Shown here piece after piece: positions 17,923 through 26,627 of a DNA stretch of 64,000 nucleotides. The stretch is from Streptomyces microflavus (GTDB lineage: Bacteria > Actinomycetota > Actinomycetes > Streptomycetales > Streptomycetaceae). Below the pieces are notes generated by a model. It saw only the letters and a program-made list of their open reading frames with translations, did not search any database and was not told the DNA's origin. The stretch spans positions 496,001-560,000 of the forward strand of contig NZ_BMUG01000004.1 in the NCBI RefSeq assembly GCF_014650075.1. Direction: 5' to 3'. How positions within the stretch are numbered: position 1 is the stretch's first letter; each line of letters begins with the position of its first letter. Both the position numbers and the translations under genes were made by a program.

Positions 17923-17980
17923 ACCCCGGTCGAACAATGACCCAGGAGCGGTGGAGCCCAGCTGAACAGTGCTGGGCCAT

Positions 17981-18008
17981 ACTGAGGGGGCCTTCGGGCC
18001 CCCTCAGT
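17981..18008. terminator. Hairpin terminator after GH101 gene
   Basis: Perfect 12-bp stem (17981-17992 with 17997-18008) closed by a TTCG tetraloop, 58 bases after the GH101 stop. It separates the accessory region from accB. Confidence 0.85.
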
Positions 18009-18185
18009 GACATGTGGCCCACGGCACACCGCCTCTTTGTAGGGTTCTCACAGCGTGGAGCGGCGTTTCGCTGGTGGATCGCGTGCCCGGTGGGTTGGTT
18101 CTGTTCACACCCACCACGAAACCGGGCAGGAGACTGTACGGAGTCGACGGCACGATTTCTGGGTCGGGGTTCGTAGGGTCGATGC

Positions 18186-19769
18186 ATGACCGTTGTGGAC
18201 GAAACCCAGGGTGAGCCGAGCGACACGCGTGGCCGGGTGGCCGAACTGCTGGCCCTGCGCGAGCAGGCCCGGCGCGGCCCCAGCGAGCGCGCGACCCAGG
18301 CGCAGCACGCCAAGGGCAAGCTGACCGCGCGGGAGCGCATCGAGCTGCTGCTGGACCCGGGCTCGTTCCGGGAGGTCGAGCAGCTCCGCCGGCACCGGGC
18401 GACGGGGTTCGGCCTGGAGGCCAAGAAGCCGTACACCGACGGTGTCATCACCGGCTGGGGCACGGTCGAGGGCCGCACGGTCTTCGTCTACGCGCACGAC
18501 TTCCGGATCTTCGGCGGGGCGCTGGGCGAGGCCCACGCCACGAAGATCCACAAGATCATGGACATGGCCATCTCGGCCGGTGCCCCGCTGGTCTCCCTGA
18601 ACGACGGCGCCGGCGCCCGTATCCAGGAGGGCGTCTCCGCGCTCGCCGGCTACGGCGGCATCTTCCAGCGCAACACGCGCGCCTCCGGTGTCATCCCGCA
18701 GATCAGCGTGATGCTCGGCCCGTGCGCGGGCGGCGCCGCCTACAGTCCGGCACTCACCGACTTCGTCTTCATGGTCCGTGAGACCTCGCAGATGTTCATC
18801 ACCGGACCGGACGTCGTGAAGGCGGTCACCGGCGAGGAGATCACCCAGAACGGCCTCGGCGGCGCCGACGTGCACGCCGAGACCTCGGGCGTCGCGCACT
18901 TCGCGTACGACGACGAGGAGACCTGCATCGCCGAGGTCCGCTACCTCATCGGGATGCTGCCCTCCAACAACCGCGAGAACCCGCCGACCGTGGAGAGCGA
19001 CGACCCGGCCGACCGGCGCGGCGACGTCCTGCTGGACCTGGTCCCCGCCGACGGCAACCGCCCGTACGACATGCACCAGGTGATCGAGGAGCTCGTCGAC
19101 GACGGCGACTACCTGGAGATCCACGAGCGCTGGGCGCGCAACATCATCTGCGCGATGGCCCGCCTGGACGGCCAGGTCGTCGGCATCGTCGCCAACCAGC
19201 CGCAGGCCCTGGCCGGTGTCCTGGACATCGAGGCGTCCGAGAAGGCCGCTCGCTTCGTCCAGATGTGCGACGCGTTCAACATCCCGATCATCACCCTTCT
19301 GGACGTCCCCGGCTTCCTTCCCGGCGTCGACCAGGAGCACGGTGGGATCATCCGGCACGGCGCCAAGCTGCTGTACGCCTACTGCAACGCCACCGTGCCC
19401 CGGATCTCGCTCATCCTGCGCAAGGCCTACGGAGGCGCCTACATCGTCATGGACAGCCAGTCCATCGGGGCCGACCTCACCTACGCCTGGCCCACCAACG
19501 AGATCGCGGTGATGGGCGCCGAAGGTGCCGCCAACGTCATCTTCCGCCGCCAGATCGCGGACGCCGAGGACCCCGAGGCCATGCGCGCCCGCATGGTCAA
19601 GGAGTACAAGGCCGAGCTGATGCACCCCTACTACGCGGCCGAGCGCGGTCTGGTCGATGACGTCATCGACCCCGCCGAGACCCGCGAGGTGCTCATCGCC
19701 TCGCTCGCCATGCTCCGCAACAAGCACGCCGACCTGCCGTCCCGCAAGCACGGCAACCCCCCGCAGTAG
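18186..19769 (+). CDS. accB: Acyl-CoA carboxylase carboxyltransferase (beta) subunit
   Basis: The product has 527 residues. The two crotonase-like carboxyltransferase halves are evident: the N-terminal KLTARERIELLLDPGSF and LVSLNDGAGARIQEGV with oxyanion GGAAYSPA, and the C-terminal LDVPGFLPG, GGAYIVMDSQSIGAD and AWPTNEIAVMGAEGA. It transfers the carboxyl group from carboxybiotin to acetyl-, propionyl- or butyryl-CoA, feeding malonyl-CoA into fatty-acid and polyketide synthesis. The biotinylated alpha subunit is encoded elsewhere. The adjacent tiny epsilon gene and position match S. coelicolor accB (SCO5535, from memory); pccB is the paralogue it must be told from. Confidence 0.93.
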   Translation: MTVVDETQGEPSDTRGRVAELLALREQARRGPSERATQAQHAKGKLTARERIELLLDPGSFREVEQLRRHRATGFGLEAKKPYTDGVITGWGTVEGRTVFVYAHDFRIFGGALGEAHATKIHKIMDMAISAGAPLVSLNDGAGARIQEGVSALAGYGGIFQRNTRASGVIPQISVMLGPCAGGAAYSPALTDFVFMVRETSQMFITGPDVVKAVTGEEITQNGLGGADVHAETSGVAHFAYDDEETCIAEVRYLIGMLPSNNRENPPTVESDDPADRRGDVLLDLVPADGNRPYDMHQVIEELVDDGDYLEIHERWARNIICAMARLDGQVVGIVANQPQALAGVLDIEASEKAARFVQMCDAFNIPIITLLDVPGFLPGVDQEHGGIIRHGAKLLYAYCNATVPRISLILRKAYGGAYIVMDSQSIGADLTYAWPTNEIAVMGAEGAANVIFRRQIADAEDPEAMRARMVKEYKAELMHPYYAAERGLVDDVIDPAETREVLIASLAMLRNKHADLPSRKHGNPPQ

Positions 19770-19841
19770 TCGCCCTTCCGCAGCGGCGCGATCCGCCGCA
19801 CGGTCCACGACACCCTGCCGAGAAGACGGAGACACCCCACC

Positions 19842-20045
19842 ATGAGCCTCACTTCCGCCGAGTCCGTCCTGCGCGTCGAGAAGGGGCACGCCGACCCCGA
19901 GGAGCTGGCGGCCATCACCGCCGTCCTGATGGCCCGCGCCGCTGCCCAGCCCGCCGCCGCCGCCCACCGCGGCCGCGACACGGCCGGCTGGCGCCGCCTG
20001 GAGCGCACGCCGGGCTTCCGCGCGCCGCACAGCTGGCAGGGCTGA
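19842..20045 (+). CDS. accE: Acyl-CoA carboxylase epsilon subunit
   Basis: The product has 67 residues with the family pattern: VLRVEKGHADPEELAAITAVL at the N-terminus, an Ala-rich linker, and a C-terminal W-R-R-x-x-R-T-P-G motif followed by SW near the end. Such small subunits bind and activate the actinobacterial carboxyltransferase beta subunit. It lies 72 bases after accB on the same strand with an AGACGGAGA ribosome site, so co-transcription is expected. Confidence 0.9.
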   Translation: MSLTSAESVLRVEKGHADPEELAAITAVLMARAAAQPAAAAHRGRDTAGWRRLERTPGFRAPHSWQG

Positions 20046-20067
20046 CCCGCCCACAGCGCCGTACGGG

Positions 20068-20104
20068 AAGGGCCCCGCACTCCTCAAGGAGTTGCGGGGC
20101 CCTT
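20068..20104. terminator. Bidirectional terminator between accE and conservon
   Basis: A 17-bp stem with one bulged T (20068-20084 with 20087-20104) lies between convergent accE and cvnD, so it can end both transcripts. A TTCTT follows on the plus strand. Confidence 0.8.
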
Positions 20105-20132
20105 CTTCGTACGTACCGGAGTGCCGGGGGCC

Positions 20133-20714
20133 TCAGCGCAGGCGGGCCATCAGGGCGTGCTCGACCAGTGTGATGAGCGCGCTCTTGGCGTCGGCGCGGT
20201 GCCGGGCGTCCGTCGTCAGGATCGGGGTGTCCGGCCCGATCTGCAGCGCTTCACGTACCTCGTCGGGGGTGTAGGGCTGGTGTCCGTCGAAGCCGTTGAG
20301 GGCGATGACGAAGGGGAGGCCGCTGTTCTCGAAGTAGTCGACGGCGGGGAAGCAGTCGGCGAGGCGGCGGGTGTCGACGAGGACGACGGCGCCGATGGCG
20401 CCGCGGACCAGGTCGTCCCACATGAACCAGAAGCGGTCCTGGCCCGGCGTACCGAAGAGGTACAGGATCAGGTCCTGGTCCAGGGTGATGCGTCCGAAGT
20501 CCATGGCCACCGTCGTGGTGGTCTTGTCCCCGGTGTGGGTCAGGTCGTCGATGCCCGCGGACGCGGACGTCATCACGGCTTCGGTGCGCAGCGGATTGAT
20601 CTCCGAAACGGCACCGACAAACGTGGTCTTACCCACGCCGAAGCCCCCTGCCACCACGATCTTCGCCGAGGTAGTGGAGCGGGCCGCTCCGCCGCTAGAG
20701 CTTGCGAAGTCCAC
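20133..20714 (-). CDS. cvnD: Conservon GTPase CvnD (distal conservon, copy 2)
   Basis: The product has 193 residues. It is a Ras/MglA-like small GTPase: P-loop GGFGVGKTTF (about 23-32), switch region TTTVAMDFGRI, FGTPGQDRFWFMWDDL and the base-recognition-like ALNGFDG. Last gene of a four-gene operon; it begins inside the 3' end of cvnC (20-base overlap). The product is almost identical to the second copy at 25523-26104, and 188 bases of the gene (20254-20441) are identical to that copy. In S. coelicolor, conservon proteins form a membrane complex resembling eukaryotic G-protein modules. Confidence 0.93.
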   Translation of the reverse strand: MDFASSSGGAARSTTSAKIVVAGGFGVGKTTFVGAVSEINPLRTEAVMTSASAGIDDLTHTGDKTTTTVAMDFGRITLDQDLILYLFGTPGQDRFWFMWDDLVRGAIGAVVLVDTRRLADCFPAVDYFENSGLPFVIALNGFDGHQPYTPDEVREALQIGPDTPILTTDARHRADAKSALITLVEHALMARLR

Positions 20715-21351
20715 TGAGCACCCTTTCGAGCAGTGTCACATCTGGCTGGCCGCCGGCGGCCTCGTCGCCGCCGGGCTGATGGATAGCGACGAGTCCGGCC
20801 TCGGCCAGGTCGGCGACGAGGATCCGGGCAACGCCGAGGGGGATCGAGAGAAGGGCCGAAACCTCGGCGACCGACTTGATCTCGATGCAGAGCCGGCAGA
20901 TCCGCTGGTGCTCGGGCAACTGCCCTTGCAGCCGGGACGGATCGGCCGTCGTGCTGACCAGCGCCTCGATGGCGAGCTGGTAACGCGGCCGGGTCCGGCC
21001 GCCGGTCATGGCGTACGGACGGACCAGCGGATTGTGCGCGGCGGGCTTGGCGGGCTCGGGAGCCCGCCGCTGCTGCTGCACCGGCTGGATACGCTGCTGC
21101 TGGTGCGCGTCGTACCGCTGGGACTGCTGCGGCTGCTGCTGCGGCCACGGCGAACCCGGCTGCTGCTGGGGCCACTCGGACCCCTGCGAGCCGTGGGCGC
21201 CCTGTGACTGCTGCGGCTGCTGGTATGGCTGATATGCGTTCCCCGGGGCCTGGCCGCCGGATCCTGCGGGGTAGCCGAAACGGTTGTCACCGTGCTCACC
21301 CGGAACCCTCTGTTCACCCTCGTATGGGTGTCCGCCTGTGGGTGCTGCCAC
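20695..21351 (-). CDS. cvnC: Conservon protein CvnC (DUF742), Gln-rich N-terminus
   Basis: The product has 218 residues. The C-terminal 120 form the DUF742 winged-helix-like domain (RPYAMTGGRTRPRYQLAIEALVST, HQRICRLCIEIKSVAEVSALL, GVARILVADLAEAGLVAIHQP). The first about 90 are Gln/Tyr/Gly/Pro-rich and probably disordered. The GTG at 21351 is chosen because GGAGGAGGAAAC immediately precedes it. The 3' end overlaps cvnD by 20 bases. The equivalent protein of the other conservon lacks the long Gln-rich extension. Confidence 0.9.
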   Translation of the reverse strand: MAAPTGGHPYEGEQRVPGEHGDNRFGYPAGSGGQAPGNAYQPYQQPQQSQGAHGSQGSEWPQQQPGSPWPQQQPQQSQRYDAHQQQRIQPVQQQRRAPEPAKPAAHNPLVRPYAMTGGRTRPRYQLAIEALVSTTADPSRLQGQLPEHQRICRLCIEIKSVAEVSALLSIPLGVARILVADLAEAGLVAIHQPGGDEAAGGQPDVTLLERVLSGLRKL

Positions 21352-21441
21352 GTTTCCTCCTCCGACTGCCGGTCGCCGATCCCAGTGGGGCCGCGCCACC
21401 GCACCTTATGGCGCGGTGGCGAGAAACGCACTGTCTGTCTA

Positions 21442-21864
21442 CTAGTTAAGAAGGCTTCCCTGAAGTTCGGCGCGGAGATCCGGGGTCAGAACACTGCCCG
21501 CGCGGTCGACCAGAAGTGCCATTTCGTACCCGACCAGACCGATATCGGCATCCGGGTGGGCGAGAACGGCGAGTGACGAACCGTCCGAGATGGACATCAG
21601 GAAGAGGAATCCCCGCTCCATCTCCACAACGGTCTGGTTCACCGCCCCGCCCTCGAAGATCCGGGAGGCGCCCGCGGTCAGCGACGTCAGACCGGAGGCG
21701 ACGGCCGCCAGCTGGTCGGCGCGGTCGCGCGGGAATCCTTCGGACATGGCCAGCAGGAGTCCGTCGGCGGAGACCACCACCGTGTGCGACACCCCGGGGG
21801 TGTTGTCCACGAAGTTGGTGATCAACCAGTTGAGATTCTGCGCCGCCTGGCTCATCGGGCTCAC
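21442..21864 (-). CDS. cvnB: Conservon roadblock protein CvnB
   Basis: The product has 140 residues with a Roadblock/LC7 fold: LNWLITNFVDNTPGVSHTVVVSADGLLLA, FPRDRADQLAAVASGLTSL and MERGFLFLMSISDGSSLAVLAHPDADIGLVGYEM. Roadblock proteins dimerise and regulate small GTPases, here CvnD. The GTG at 21864 has GGAG seven bases upstream and follows the cvnA stop by one base; both conservons keep the same extended start (M/V-SPMSQ). It differs from the other CvnB copy at only a few residues. Confidence 0.93.
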   Translation of the reverse strand: MSPMSQAAQNLNWLITNFVDNTPGVSHTVVVSADGLLLAMSEGFPRDRADQLAAVASGLTSLTAGASRIFEGGAVNQTVVEMERGFLFLMSISDGSSLAVLAHPDADIGLVGYEMALLVDRAGSVLTPDLRAELQGSLLN

Positions 21865-21865
21865 A

Positions 21866-24800
21866 CTAACGCTCCTGGTTGTAGGTGGTACTGGTGTCCG
21901 ACCCGGCGCTGCGTCCCCGCTGGACTCCCCGCCGCAGGTTGCTCAACCTGCCGCGGACGTCCTCGGGAGCGCGGGAGACCTGTGGGCCGCCCTGCTGGGT
22001 CTGCTCCGCCGTGCCCTCGACCAGGTTGGCCTTGGGCACGCGCCGGGGGAGGCCGGAGGGGGTGATTCCGCCCGCCTTCGGCTCACGGAGCTTCTCGGCC
22101 CGCTCCCAGCGCTCGTCGTTCGTCGAGCGCCAGTCGTCGGTGCCGTCCCCGTTGGTCTGCGAGACCTGCCGCTCTTCCTGCTGCGGCTGCGGAGCCGGAG
22201 CAGGGGCCGCGGCAGGAGCCGGAGCCGGCGCGGGCTGGTCGTTGCCCCGGCCGCTCGGCTGCCAGTGCTGCGCACCGCCGCGGCGAGGCAGACCGGCTTC
22301 GGTCAGCTCGTGGCCGACGTTCGGGGCGGACCCCGGACTGTCGAAGCCTACGCGCTCCTGCTGCGGCGCGGGAACGCTCGGAACAGATTCCGCCTCAGCC
22401 TGCCGAACCGGCTCAAATGTGTTCTGGAAACCGCTCTGAACAGGCCAGTCGTCCTGGTGGGACTGGTCGGTCGGGGCAGCGTACCGGTCGGCCGCGTACG
22501 GATCCTGCGGGTTCTCCGGAGCGGCATATGCCGCTTCCGCGTACCCCTCCTGAGCCTGCGGTTCCGTCCCGTTCTGCTGCTGCGGGTAGCCGTCCCCGGT
22601 GCCGTACTGCTGCTCGTAGGAGCCGGCGTACGGGGCCTGGCCCTGCTGGGCGGAGTCCTGGCCGTACTGCTCCTGGCCGTAGGAATCCTGCGCGTAGTTC
22701 TGCGAGCCGTCGTACTGCTCCTGGCCCTGCGCGCCGTTGTACGGAGCCTGCCCGGCGTACGGCTCCTGCGCGTACTGCTCCTGGCCGTAGCCCTGCTGCT
22801 CCTGGGAGCCGTCCGGGAACGGGCTGCCGGTCTGGGCCTCCAGCGCCGCCCTGCGCTCCTCGCGCATCAGCGAACGGTTGACCGGGTCCAGCTGGCCCGG
22901 GTCCGCCGGGACCTCGTAGCGCGAGTCGTCGAAGCCGAGCTCCGCCGCGGTGCGCATCTGGCCGTGCTGCGGCGCCGGTTCGAAGGCGTCCCGCTGCTCG
23001 GGAATGATCGAGGAGACGGTGAAGTCGTCCTGCCCGGGGCCGGATTCGCCACCGCCACCGTGGGTGATGGCGTCGGGGAGCATGACCAGCGAGGTGGTTC
23101 CGGCCTGCTCGCCCGAGGGGCGCAGCTGGACCCGGATGCCGTGCCGGTCGGCGAGCCGGCCGACCACGAACAGGCCCATGCGCTGGGAGACCGCGGCGTC
23201 CACGGTCGGCGGGTTGGCCAGCTTGTGGTTGATGTCGGCGAAGTCCTCGGCGGTGAGGCCGATGCCCTTGTCGTGGATCTCGACCATCACCCGGCCGTCG
23301 GGCAGCCGGGTCGCGGTGACACGGACCTTGGTCTGCGGTGAGGAGAACGTGGTGGCGTTCTCCAGCAGCTCGGCCAGCAGGTGCACGAGGTCGGTGACGG
23401 CCCGGCCGTGGATCTCGGCCTCGGGGACACCGGAGAGCTCGACGCGCTCGTACGACTCCACCTCGGAGGAGGCGGCGCGCAGGACGTCGACCAGCGGCAC
23501 CGGCTGGTCCCAGCGGCGGCCCGGCTCCTCGCCCGACAGGACGAGCAGGTTCTCGCCGTTGCGCCGCATACGGGTGGCCAGGTGGTCCAGCTTGAAGAGG
23601 CTCTCCAGCTGGTCCGGGTCGGCCTCGTTGTTCTCCAGGTCGGTGATGAGGGTCAGCTGGCCCTCGATGAGCGACTGGTTGCGGCGCGAGAGGTTGGTGA
23701 AGATCGCGTTGACGTTGCCCCGCAGCATGGCCTGCTCGGCGGCGAGCCGGACGGCCTCGCGGTGCACCTGGTCGAAGGCGCGGGCGACCTCGCCGATCTC
23801 GTCCTGCGTGGTGATCGGGATGGGCTGCACCCGGGTGTCGACCCGGCCCGGGTCGGTGCGGGAGAGCTGGTCGACGAGGGAGGGCAGCCGCTGCTCGGCG
23901 ATGGAGAAGGCGGCGGTACGCAGCTGGCGCATCGAGCGGCTCATCTGGCGGGCCATGAGCCCGGCCACCAGGAAGGCGGCCAGCAGGGCGATGACGACGG
24001 CCAGGCCGTTGACGATCGCGTCCCGCTTGGCGTCGGAGGAGATCTTCGCGGCCTCGTTCACCGCCTTGGTGACGAGCTCGTCCTCGACGGTGGCGTACCC
24101 CTGGAACTTGGCGGTGGCGGCGGCCATCCAGGTCTCGGGCGTGATGCCCTTCTTCGCCAGGTCCTCGGGGTCCTGGCCCTGGCCGATCTGCTGGGCCATG
24201 CCGTCGAAGACCGAACCGTCGATGCTCGGCGGCGACACGAACGGCTGACCTGCGGCCTCGGCCTGCTCACGGGCGGCCTTGAGCTGCTTGGAGCCCTCGG
24301 CGGCCTTGCCCGCCATGACCTGCTTGAGGCGGTCCACATCGGCCTGGGTACCACCGGAGTTGAACTCGGCGAGAGCGATCTGCTCCATGTAGTTGTACGA
24401 GCCGAACGCCTTGACCTGGTCGTTGTAGGTGCCGGGCTTCTTGCTCGGGCGCACCAGCAGGTGCATGCCGATCGAGCGCTGAAGCGATTCTGCAGCCTTG
24501 GCCAGCTCGATGGCGTAGACGGTACGGCCGTAGCTGGTGATGTTGCCGGTGCCGAGGCCGAGCTCGTTGGAGAACTCCATCAGCGAGTGCTGGACCTGGG
24601 TGTAGCCCTCTTCGGTCTTCACCGGGTCCAGCGCCTGCGAGTAGGCGGCCTTGCGGAGCTCGGGGAGCTTGGGCTCCTCGCCCTTGAAGAGCTTGAGGCG
24701 GCGCTCCAGACCAGGCTTGGCCGGCATCTCCTTCACCGCGGCCTCGAAAGCCGCGCGCGCCTCGTCCGTGGTGGCCCGGGACTGCTCGACGATGTCGGCC

Positions 24801-25159
24801 TCACGGTCGCCGGAGAGCAGCGGCTGGGCGGTGAGGTCCCGCTCGTCCAGGAGCGCCTGACCGTAGTCCGACGCCGCGCGGACGACGAGCGCGATCTTCT
24901 CGGCCTCCTGCGCCTCGCTCCAGGTGTCGATGGAGCCCTTCACCTGGAAGCCGCCCATGATCAGGCCGACGATGACCGGGATCAGGAGGATCGCGTTCAG
25001 CCGGGTGGCCACCCGCCAGTTGCGCGGGGAGAACCGGCTGGTGCTGCCACCCGCCGGCTCCGGCTCGGGCGCCTGTGCAGGCGACGCCGCAGCGTGCGAC
25101 GGCGGGGTGAAGTTACCCCGCTCGGGCTGCACCGCGGAGCCCTCGTTGCTTCGCCTCAC
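21866..25159 (-). CDS. cvnA: Conservon sensor-kinase-like protein CvnA
   Basis: The product has 1097 residues: a transmembrane segment near 50-70, an extracytoplasmic nitrate-sensor-like helical region to about 380, a second transmembrane segment near 383-405, a HAMP region, and a DHp-like helix with FKLDHLATRMRR near 520. A HATPase domain follows (about 600-690, with VEIHDKGIGL), then a 400-residue disordered tail rich in Gln, Tyr, Glu and Gly. In conservons it is the membrane sensor that recruits CvnB, CvnC and CvnD. The GTG start has no clear ribosome site. Large plus-strand open frames across it are GC-bias shadows. Confidence 0.92.
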   Translation of the reverse strand: MRRSNEGSAVQPERGNFTPPSHAAASPAQAPEPEPAGGSTSRFSPRNWRVATRLNAILLIPVIVGLIMGGFQVKGSIDTWSEAQEAEKIALVVRAASDYGQALLDERDLTAQPLLSGDREADIVEQSRATTDEARAAFEAAVKEMPAKPGLERRLKLFKGEEPKLPELRKAAYSQALDPVKTEEGYTQVQHSLMEFSNELGLGTGNITSYGRTVYAIELAKAAESLQRSIGMHLLVRPSKKPGTYNDQVKAFGSYNYMEQIALAEFNSGGTQADVDRLKQVMAGKAAEGSKQLKAAREQAEAAGQPFVSPPSIDGSVFDGMAQQIGQGQDPEDLAKKGITPETWMAAATAKFQGYATVEDELVTKAVNEAAKISSDAKRDAIVNGLAVVIALLAAFLVAGLMARQMSRSMRQLRTAAFSIAEQRLPSLVDQLSRTDPGRVDTRVQPIPITTQDEIGEVARAFDQVHREAVRLAAEQAMLRGNVNAIFTNLSRRNQSLIEGQLTLITDLENNEADPDQLESLFKLDHLATRMRRNGENLLVLSGEEPGRRWDQPVPLVDVLRAASSEVESYERVELSGVPEAEIHGRAVTDLVHLLAELLENATTFSSPQTKVRVTATRLPDGRVMVEIHDKGIGLTAEDFADINHKLANPPTVDAAVSQRMGLFVVGRLADRHGIRVQLRPSGEQAGTTSLVMLPDAITHGGGGESGPGQDDFTVSSIIPEQRDAFEPAPQHGQMRTAAELGFDDSRYEVPADPGQLDPVNRSLMREERRAALEAQTGSPFPDGSQEQQGYGQEQYAQEPYAGQAPYNGAQGQEQYDGSQNYAQDSYGQEQYGQDSAQQGQAPYAGSYEQQYGTGDGYPQQQNGTEPQAQEGYAEAAYAAPENPQDPYAADRYAAPTDQSHQDDWPVQSGFQNTFEPVRQAEAESVPSVPAPQQERVGFDSPGSAPNVGHELTEAGLPRRGGAQHWQPSGRGNDQPAPAPAPAAAPAPAPQPQQEERQVSQTNGDGTDDWRSTNDERWERAEKLREPKAGGITPSGLPRRVPKANLVEGTAEQTQQGGPQVSRAPEDVRGRLSNLRRGVQRGRSAGSDTSTTYNQER

Positions 25160-25272
25160 TCGACCAACAACCTCTCGGCGTCGGCACCTACGTTGTGCCG
25201 GATTATTCGTTCAGGGCCGTAACTACTCGGGAGTTCGACGCATTGCAGCACGGGGACGGGCCCCCTTCCAAA

Positions 25273-25297
25273 CACTCGGAATCGATCATTCCGAGTG
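25273..25297. promoter_or_regulatory. Perfect 10-bp inverted repeat upstream of distal cvnA
   Basis: CACTCGGAAT and ATTCCGAGTG are separated by CGATC, 114 bases upstream of the cvnA start at 25159. It is AT-richer than the terminators nearby and has no T-tract, so an operator is more likely than a terminator. Confidence 0.45.
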
Positions 25298-25330
25298 GCC
25301 CACGCCTCAGATAAAACGGGCATAAAGAGC

Positions 25331-25354
25331 GAGCCCCGTCAAAAGGCGGGGCTC
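25331..25354 (-). terminator. Terminator of the upstream conservon
   Basis: A 10-bp stem (one G-T pair) with an AAAA loop, downstream of cvnD (25523) on the minus strand and before the promoter of the next conservon. Confidence 0.65.
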
Positions 25355-25522
25355 ATGTGAGCGCAGTGGCACCGTATGGATGCGTCGGGTGGTGGCGCGG
25401 AGCCAATTCTCTGTCGAAACGTTATGAACACGGGGGCGGACCGTGTCAAACGACACAGGCCGCCCCCGCGTGACTACAACAACTTCCGTAGGGCAAAAAC
25501 GACTTCCGCCTACTTGTCCGGG

Positions 25523-26104
25523 CTACTTCAGGCGTGCCATCAGGGCGTGCTCGACCAGGGTGATCAGGCCGCTCTTGGCATCCGCACGATGCCGGGCATC
25601 CGTGGTGATGATGGGTGCGTCCGGCCCGATCTGCAGGGCCTCGCGTACCTCGTCGGGGGTGTAGGGCTGGTGTCCGTCGAAGCCGTTGAGGGCGATGACG
25701 AAGGGGAGGCCGCTGTTCTCGAAGTAGTCGACGGCGGGGAAGCAGTCGGCGAGGCGGCGGGTGTCGACGAGGACGACGGCGCCGATGGCGCCGCGGACCA
25801 GGTCGTCCCACATGAACCAGAAGCGGTCCTGACCGGGCGTACCGAAGAGGTACAGGATCAGGTCCTGGTCGAGCGTGATGCGTCCGAAGTCCATGGCGAC
25901 GGTGGTCGTCGTCTTGTCGCCGGTGTGGGTCAGGTCGTCGATGCCCGCCGAGGCGGACGTCATGACGGCCTCGGTGCGCAGCGGGTTGATCTCCGAAACG
26001 GCACCGACGAACGTGGTCTTGCCCACGCCGAAGCCGCCCGCCACCACGATCTTCGCGGAGGTAGTGGCGCGGGCCGTACCGCCGCTAGAGCTTGCGAAGT
26101 CCAC
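25523..26104 (-). CDS. cvnD: Conservon GTPase CvnD (proximal conservon, copy 1)
   Basis: The product has 193 residues with the same GTPase motifs as the copy at 20133-20714: P-loop GGFGVGKTTF, FGTPGQDRFWFMWDD and NGFDGHQPYTP. The two proteins differ at only about seven positions, mostly at the ends (for example APIITTDA versus TPILTTDA, and final Lys versus Arg). It overlaps cvnC by 20 bases and ends the operon. Such near identity between tandem conservons is unusual because the CvnA and CvnC partners have diverged strongly. Confidence 0.93.
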   Translation of the reverse strand: MDFASSSGGTARATTSAKIVVAGGFGVGKTTFVGAVSEINPLRTEAVMTSASAGIDDLTHTGDKTTTTVAMDFGRITLDQDLILYLFGTPGQDRFWFMWDDLVRGAIGAVVLVDTRRLADCFPAVDYFENSGLPFVIALNGFDGHQPYTPDEVREALQIGPDAPIITTDARHRADAKSGLITLVEHALMARLK

Positions 26105-26492
26105 TGAGCACCCTTTCGAGCAGTGTCACATCCGGCGCGCCGCCGGCCTCTCCATTGCCCGGCTGGTGGATGGCCACCATGCCGGCTTCCGCCAGGTCCG
26201 CCACAAGGATGCGGGCGACACCGAGCGGCATCGACAGCAGCGCGGAGACCTCGGCCACCGACTTGACCTCACGGCACAGGTGGCAGATCCGCTGATGCTC
26301 GGGGAGCAGCGTCCCCAGATGCGCCGGGTCCGCGGTGGTGCTGACCAGTGCCTCTATCGCGAGCTGGTAACGCGGCCGGGTCCGGCCGCCGGTCATGGCA
26401 TAAGGACGAACCAGCGGCTGGTCGCCTCCCTCGTCGTACGACGCGTGGTGCAGTGCGCCGTACGGATCGGGTGAGGCGGGTGGCGGGGTCAT
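26085..26492 (-). CDS. cvnC: Conservon protein CvnC (DUF742)
   Basis: The product has 135 residues, mostly the DUF742 domain (PLVRPYAMTGGRTRPRYQLAIEALVSTTADP, ICHLCREVKSVAEVSALLSMPLGVARILVADLAEAG). ATG 26492 is chosen because GGAGGATTC precedes it; the frame is open further upstream. It is compact compared with the 218-residue paralogue, lacking the Gln-rich arm. It lies 135 bases downstream of cvnB and overlaps cvnD. Confidence 0.9.
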   Translation of the reverse strand: MTPPPASPDPYGALHHASYDEGGDQPLVRPYAMTGGRTRPRYQLAIEALVSTTADPAHLGTLLPEHQRICHLCREVKSVAEVSALLSMPLGVARILVADLAEAGMVAIHQPGNGEAGGAPDVTLLERVLSGLRKL

Positions 26493-26627
26493 GAATCCTC
26501 CGGGCGTGACAGCAGGTTCTCGGCTTGCCGTCTGCAAGGGGCCGGTGAGGGGACTAAGGCGGCCTGGCGGGTGAGGGTTGTGGGCATTACCTGGGGGGAT
26601 CGTGTCGTGAATCCGCAGGACGGCCGC

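Larger units (their letters stand above)
25160..25522. other. Intergenic region between the two conservons
   Basis: 363 bases with no gene. It contains the inverted repeat 25273-25297 upstream of cvnA and the hairpin 25331-25354, and must hold the promoter of the distal conservon. Confidence 0.75.

Noticed and set aside
15097..17937. 946-codon minus-strand open frame across the GH101 gene
   Set aside because: Shadow of the GH101 coding strand, whose catalytic and NPCBM motifs are clear.
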